Part shown: positions 5,944-7,937 of the stretch, in pieces
Layout of the letters: each line of letters opens with the position of its first letter
Numbering within the stretch: the stretch's first letter is position 1
Assembly: GCA_003647035.1 (NCBI GenBank)
Contig: QMMB01000143.1
Span: 1-7,937, forward strand
DNA: 7,937 nucleotides
From: Deltaproteobacteria bacterium
GTDB lineage: Bacteria; Myxococcota_A; Polyangia; Polyangiales; Houyiibacteriaceae
Direction: 5' to 3'
The notes under the pieces: model-generated
Told to the model about the DNA's origin: nothing
What the model saw: the letters and a program-made list of their open reading frames with translations, nothing else
Database searches by the model: none
Position numbers and translations under genes: made by a program

Positions 5944-6757
5944 TGAACCGGAGCGTCATCCGATCGCTTTCCCCGATCGCAACGAACTTGGCGCGATCCT
6001 TTTCGCCCAGGCGAAGGGTGGGCGGCAAGGTCCAGACGCCCGCCGGATGATCCGCCGTGTCCTTGGGGTTGGCGTTGATCTCAGACCTCTCGACGAGACG
6101 AAAGCCCGCGTCCCTGGCGAGCCTCTTGACGTGTGCCTCGGTGACGTAGCCGCTCTGCACCATCTGCGCGCGACTGGCGCCCTTCGGCGCGCGATGCTCC
6201 ACGACACCCAACACACCTCTGGGCTTTAGCGCCGCAAACATGGCCTCGAACATGGCGGGTGCGTAGTCGCCCTTCATCCAGTTGTGAACGTTCCGAAACG
6301 TGAGCACCATGTCGGCGGTTCCCGGCGGCGCCATTTCCGTCCGCTCGGGGATCGAGAGCTCGGTCACGACGACCTTGTCGTACAGCTCGGGGTTCGCGGC
6401 GAGCTTGGCTTCAAAGTCTTGCTGAACCTTCTTGCGCCACGCCGGCGTCCGTTTCGCGGTCAGGGCAAAGCCTGCCGCATAGTACTTGCCGTTCTCGCGA
6501 AGCACCGGGGCGAGAATCTCCGTGTACCAGCCGCCACTCGGCCAAACCTCCACCACCGTCATCGAAGGGTCGAGGCCGAGGAAGCTCAACGTTGGCTGCG
6601 GATGGCGAAAGCGGTTGCGAGCCGCGTTTCCAGGCGCGCGGTGGGGCCCGTGCGTCCACTGCGCCACCGCGTTCGGAACAGGAGACGCGGTCACCGACGC
6701 GCCCGCTACGAGCGCGAAAGCACCAACGACGACAAATGCGAGAGTGAAACGACGCAT
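5924..6757 (-). CDS. Exported class I SAM-methyltransferase-like protein
   Basis: A 277-residue protein with an apparent Sec signal peptide: MRR, a hydrophobic core at 4-20 and a plausible signal peptidase I site after SVTA (A24). The mature part has a class I methyltransferase-like Rossmann domain. Motif I is VVEVWPSGGWYTEILAP (68-84), and a later strand is TADMVLTFRNVHNWM (147-161). GVLGVVEHRAP (181-191) follows. These EVWP-x-GGWYTE and RNVHNW signatures mark a family of predicted secreted methyltransferase-like proteins in Gram-negative bacteria, of unknown substrate. The ATG at 6757 was chosen because it starts the signal peptide; the frame extends upstream to TTG at 6832 but would bury the signal behind about 25 polar residues. 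No Shine-Dalgarno sequence is clear. Its stop lies inside the end of the convergent crotonase gene. Because SAM is not known to be generally available in the periplasm, catalytic activity there is uncertain. Confidence 0.85.
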   Translation of the reverse strand: MRRFTLAFVVVGAFALVAGASVTASPVPNAVAQWTHGPHRAPGNAARNRFRHPQPTLSFLGLDPSMTVVEVWPSGGWYTEILAPVLRENGKYYAAGFALTAKRTPAWRKKVQQDFEAKLAANPELYDKVVVTELSIPERTEMAPPGTADMVLTFRNVHNWMKGDYAPAMFEAMFAALKPRGVLGVVEHRAPKGASRAQMVQSGYVTEAHVKRLARDAGFRLVERSEINANPKDTADHPAGVWTLPPTLRLGEKDRAKFVAIGESDRMTLRFIKPARK

Positions 6758-6807
6758 CGTTCGAAACGATGGGGCATCGACACGTGCACGGCAACCCCGA
6801 GGGTCGC

Positions 6808-6836
6808 TTGACGGGCTCGAGGCCATCGCCAACTAT
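6808..6836 (+). promoter_or_regulatory. Possible weak promoter for the asparagine synthase gene
   Basis: The divergent region 6758-6874 separates the methyltransferase-like gene from the amidotransferase gene. On the plus strand TTGACG (6808-6813) is a good -35 match, but the sequence 17 bases later, AACTAT (6831-6836), matches the -10 consensus at only three of six positions. A GGGG run near 6860-6863 is the only candidate ribosome site and is rather far from the GTG. No convincing minus-strand promoter was found. Low-confidence inference. Confidence 0.25.
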
Positions 6837-6874
6837 CCGGCTCTCTTTGGCCTCTAGGCGGGGAATCTCTTCAC

Positions 6875-7937
6875 GTGTGCGGCATCGCGGGATTGCTATC
6901 AGTCGATCAACAGGCAGTGCCCGACGTCGCCACGGTACGTCGCATGTGCGACGCGATGGTCCACCGCGGCCCGGATGACCACGGCTTGAGAAAGGCCGGC
7001 GCCTGCGTGCTCGGCCACCGCCGTCTGTCGATCATCGACCTACGCCCCGAAGCTGCACAACCCATGACAAACGAAGACGACACCATCTCGGTGGTCGTCA
7101 ACGGAGAGATCTACAACTTCGTCGAGCTCCGAAAGGACCTCGAAGGGCGTGGACACCGCTTCAAGTCGCGATCCGACTCGGAGGTCGTGCTGCATCTCTA
7201 CGAAGAACATGGTGTCGATTTCGTCGACCACCTCCGCGGCATGTTCGCTTTGGCCGTGTGGGACGAGCCGCGCCGGCGTCTGCTGCTAGCTCGGGACCGC
7301 TTCGGCAAGAAACCGCTCTTCTATCACGCGGGGCGGCGGGGGCTGGTGTTCGCATCCGAGCTCGGCGGCTTGGTCGCGTCGGGGAGCTTCGAGAAACGCC
7401 CCGACCTCGATGCCATCGACGAGTTCATCACCTTGCAATACGTCCCGGCGCCGCGGACGGCATTCGATGGCGTCAAGAAGCTGCCTGCGGGGTATCGACT
7501 GGTTTGTGAGAACGGCGTGGTCCACGAACCTGAAGCCTACTACCGGCTGCGCTTCGACCAGCCGCGCAACGACGGAAGTGTCGAAGATATGAAGCGCGAG
7601 CTTCTCGATCTCGTCGAAGAGTCCGTTCGCATCCGTATGGTTTCCGATGTCCCTCTTGGTGCGTTCCTGTCCGGCGGCCTCGACTCGTCGTTGATCGTCG
7701 CCCTCATGGCGCGGCACACGTCGCAACCCGTGAAGACGTTTTCGGTCGGCTTCCCGAGCCAGGACCGCAGCGAGCTTCCCTACGCGAAGATGGTGGCAGA
7801 CCGGTACGGGACCGATCATCACGAAATGGTGGTCGAACCCGACATGACCTCGGTCGTTCCCGACTTGGTGCGTCACTACGGGGAGCCCTTCGCCGACACC
7901 TCCGCTCTTCCAACCTGGTACCTCTGTCAATACACCC
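6875..7937 (+). CDS. asnB: Asparagine synthase (glutamine-hydrolysing) / AsnB-type amidotransferase (3' end missing)
   Basis: The first 354 codons of an AsnB-family enzyme, which hydrolyses glutamine in an N-terminal class II amidotransferase domain and passes ammonia to an ATP-using synthase domain. The GTG start at 6875 is fixed by the next codon, Cys2, which becomes the N-terminal nucleophile (CGIAGLL). HRGPDD (30-35), LGHRRLSIIDL (46-56), NGEIYN (76-81) and SDSE (100-103) form the glutaminase pocket. GMFALAVWD and ARDRFGKKPLFY follow. The synthase domain shows the ATP pyrophosphatase P-loop SGGLDSS at 266-272 and continues to a YGEPFADTSALP segment at the window edge. Homologues either make asparagine or amidate uronic acids and other sugars in capsule, O-antigen or exosortase-linked polysaccharide loci. 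The nearby glycan operon makes the second option reasonable, but the sequence alone cannot decide. Confidence 0.94.
   Translation, partial: MCGIAGLLSVDQQAVPDVATVRRMCDAMVHRGPDDHGLRKAGACVLGHRRLSIIDLRPEAAQPMTNEDDTISVVVNGEIYNFVELRKDLEGRGHRFKSRSDSEVVLHLYEEHGVDFVDHLRGMFALAVWDEPRRRLLLARDRFGKKPLFYHAGRRGLVFASELGGLVASGSFEKRPDLDAIDEFITLQYVPAPRTAFDGVKKLPAGYRLVCENGVVHEPEAYYRLRFDQPRNDGSVEDMKRELLDLVEESVRIRMVSDVPLGAFLSGGLDSSLIVALMARHTSQPVKTFSVGFPSQDRSELPYAKMVADRYGTDHHEMVVEPDMTSVVPDLVRHYGEPFADTSALPTWYLCQYT

Noticed and set aside
4655..6757. CBS, crotonase and methyltransferase-like genes as one new functional system
   Set aside because: They are arranged divergently and convergently, with separate transcription and no shared pathway evident; adjacency alone does not support a system.
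5678..6811. Plus-strand open frames overlapping the crotonase end and opposite the methyltransferase-like gene
   Set aside because: They are shadow frames with basic low-complexity translations; the real frames hold the crotonase and methyltransferase motifs.
6758..6832. Longer N-terminus for the exported methyltransferase-like protein
   Set aside because: It would place about 25 polar residues before the signal peptide; the MRR plus hydrophobic-core start at 6757 fits export much better.
1..7937. Search for tRNA or rRNA genes, CRISPR repeats, transposases, integrases and long direct repeats
   Set aside because: Reading both strands gave no cloverleaf, regular spacer array, mobile-element protein or extended repeat; gaps between genes are all under 180 bp.

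Overview
The window is about 7.9 kb of high-GC, densely coded bacterial DNA with eight protein genes on both strands, two of them cut by the window edges. No rRNA, tRNA, CRISPR array, insertion sequence, integrase or phage gene is visible. Strong third-position G/C bias and several starts without a clear Shine-Dalgarno sequence fit a high-GC Gram-negative bacterium. A proteobacterium or a myxobacterium-like (Myxococcota) lineage is my inference; nothing here fixes the taxonomy. An apparent signal peptide and a WbpL-type lipid-carrier transferase fit a cell with a periplasm and surface glycans.

Left part (1-1521): the 3' part of a TauE/SafE-family membrane permease on the plus strand converges on an NnrU-family membrane protein on the minus strand. 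A 67-bp divergent region then separates the NnrU-type gene from the glycan genes.

Centre (1522-4564): a tight three-gene plus-strand operon. It encodes a GT4 glycosyltransferase, an NAD-dependent sugar epimerase/dehydratase (4-bp ATGA overlap with the gene before) and a WecA/WbpL-like undecaprenyl-phosphate glycosyl-1-phosphate transferase (22-bp overlap). Together they can make a nucleotide sugar, load the first sugar phosphate onto the lipid carrier and add a further sugar. This is the initiating module of an O-antigen, capsule or exopolysaccharide pathway.

Right part (4565-7937): a minus-strand two-CBS-domain protein converges on the glycan operon. It is divergent from a short crotonase-fold (enoyl-CoA hydratase/isomerase-like) gene, which has the best sigma70-type promoter in the window. 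The crotonase gene overlaps by 20 bp, tail to tail, an apparently exported SAM-methyltransferase-like protein. That gene is divergent from a class II glutamine amidotransferase / asparagine synthase (AsnB type), which runs off the right edge. AsnB-like amidotransferases are common in polysaccharide loci, so it may belong with the central operon, but the intervening genes make this uncertain.

No clearly new multi-gene system was found. The points most worth a second look are the exported methyltransferase-like protein, the crotonase with an apparently non-canonical second catalytic position, the compact glycan-initiation operon with a possible AsnB partner, and a possible vestigial reading frame after the CBS gene.
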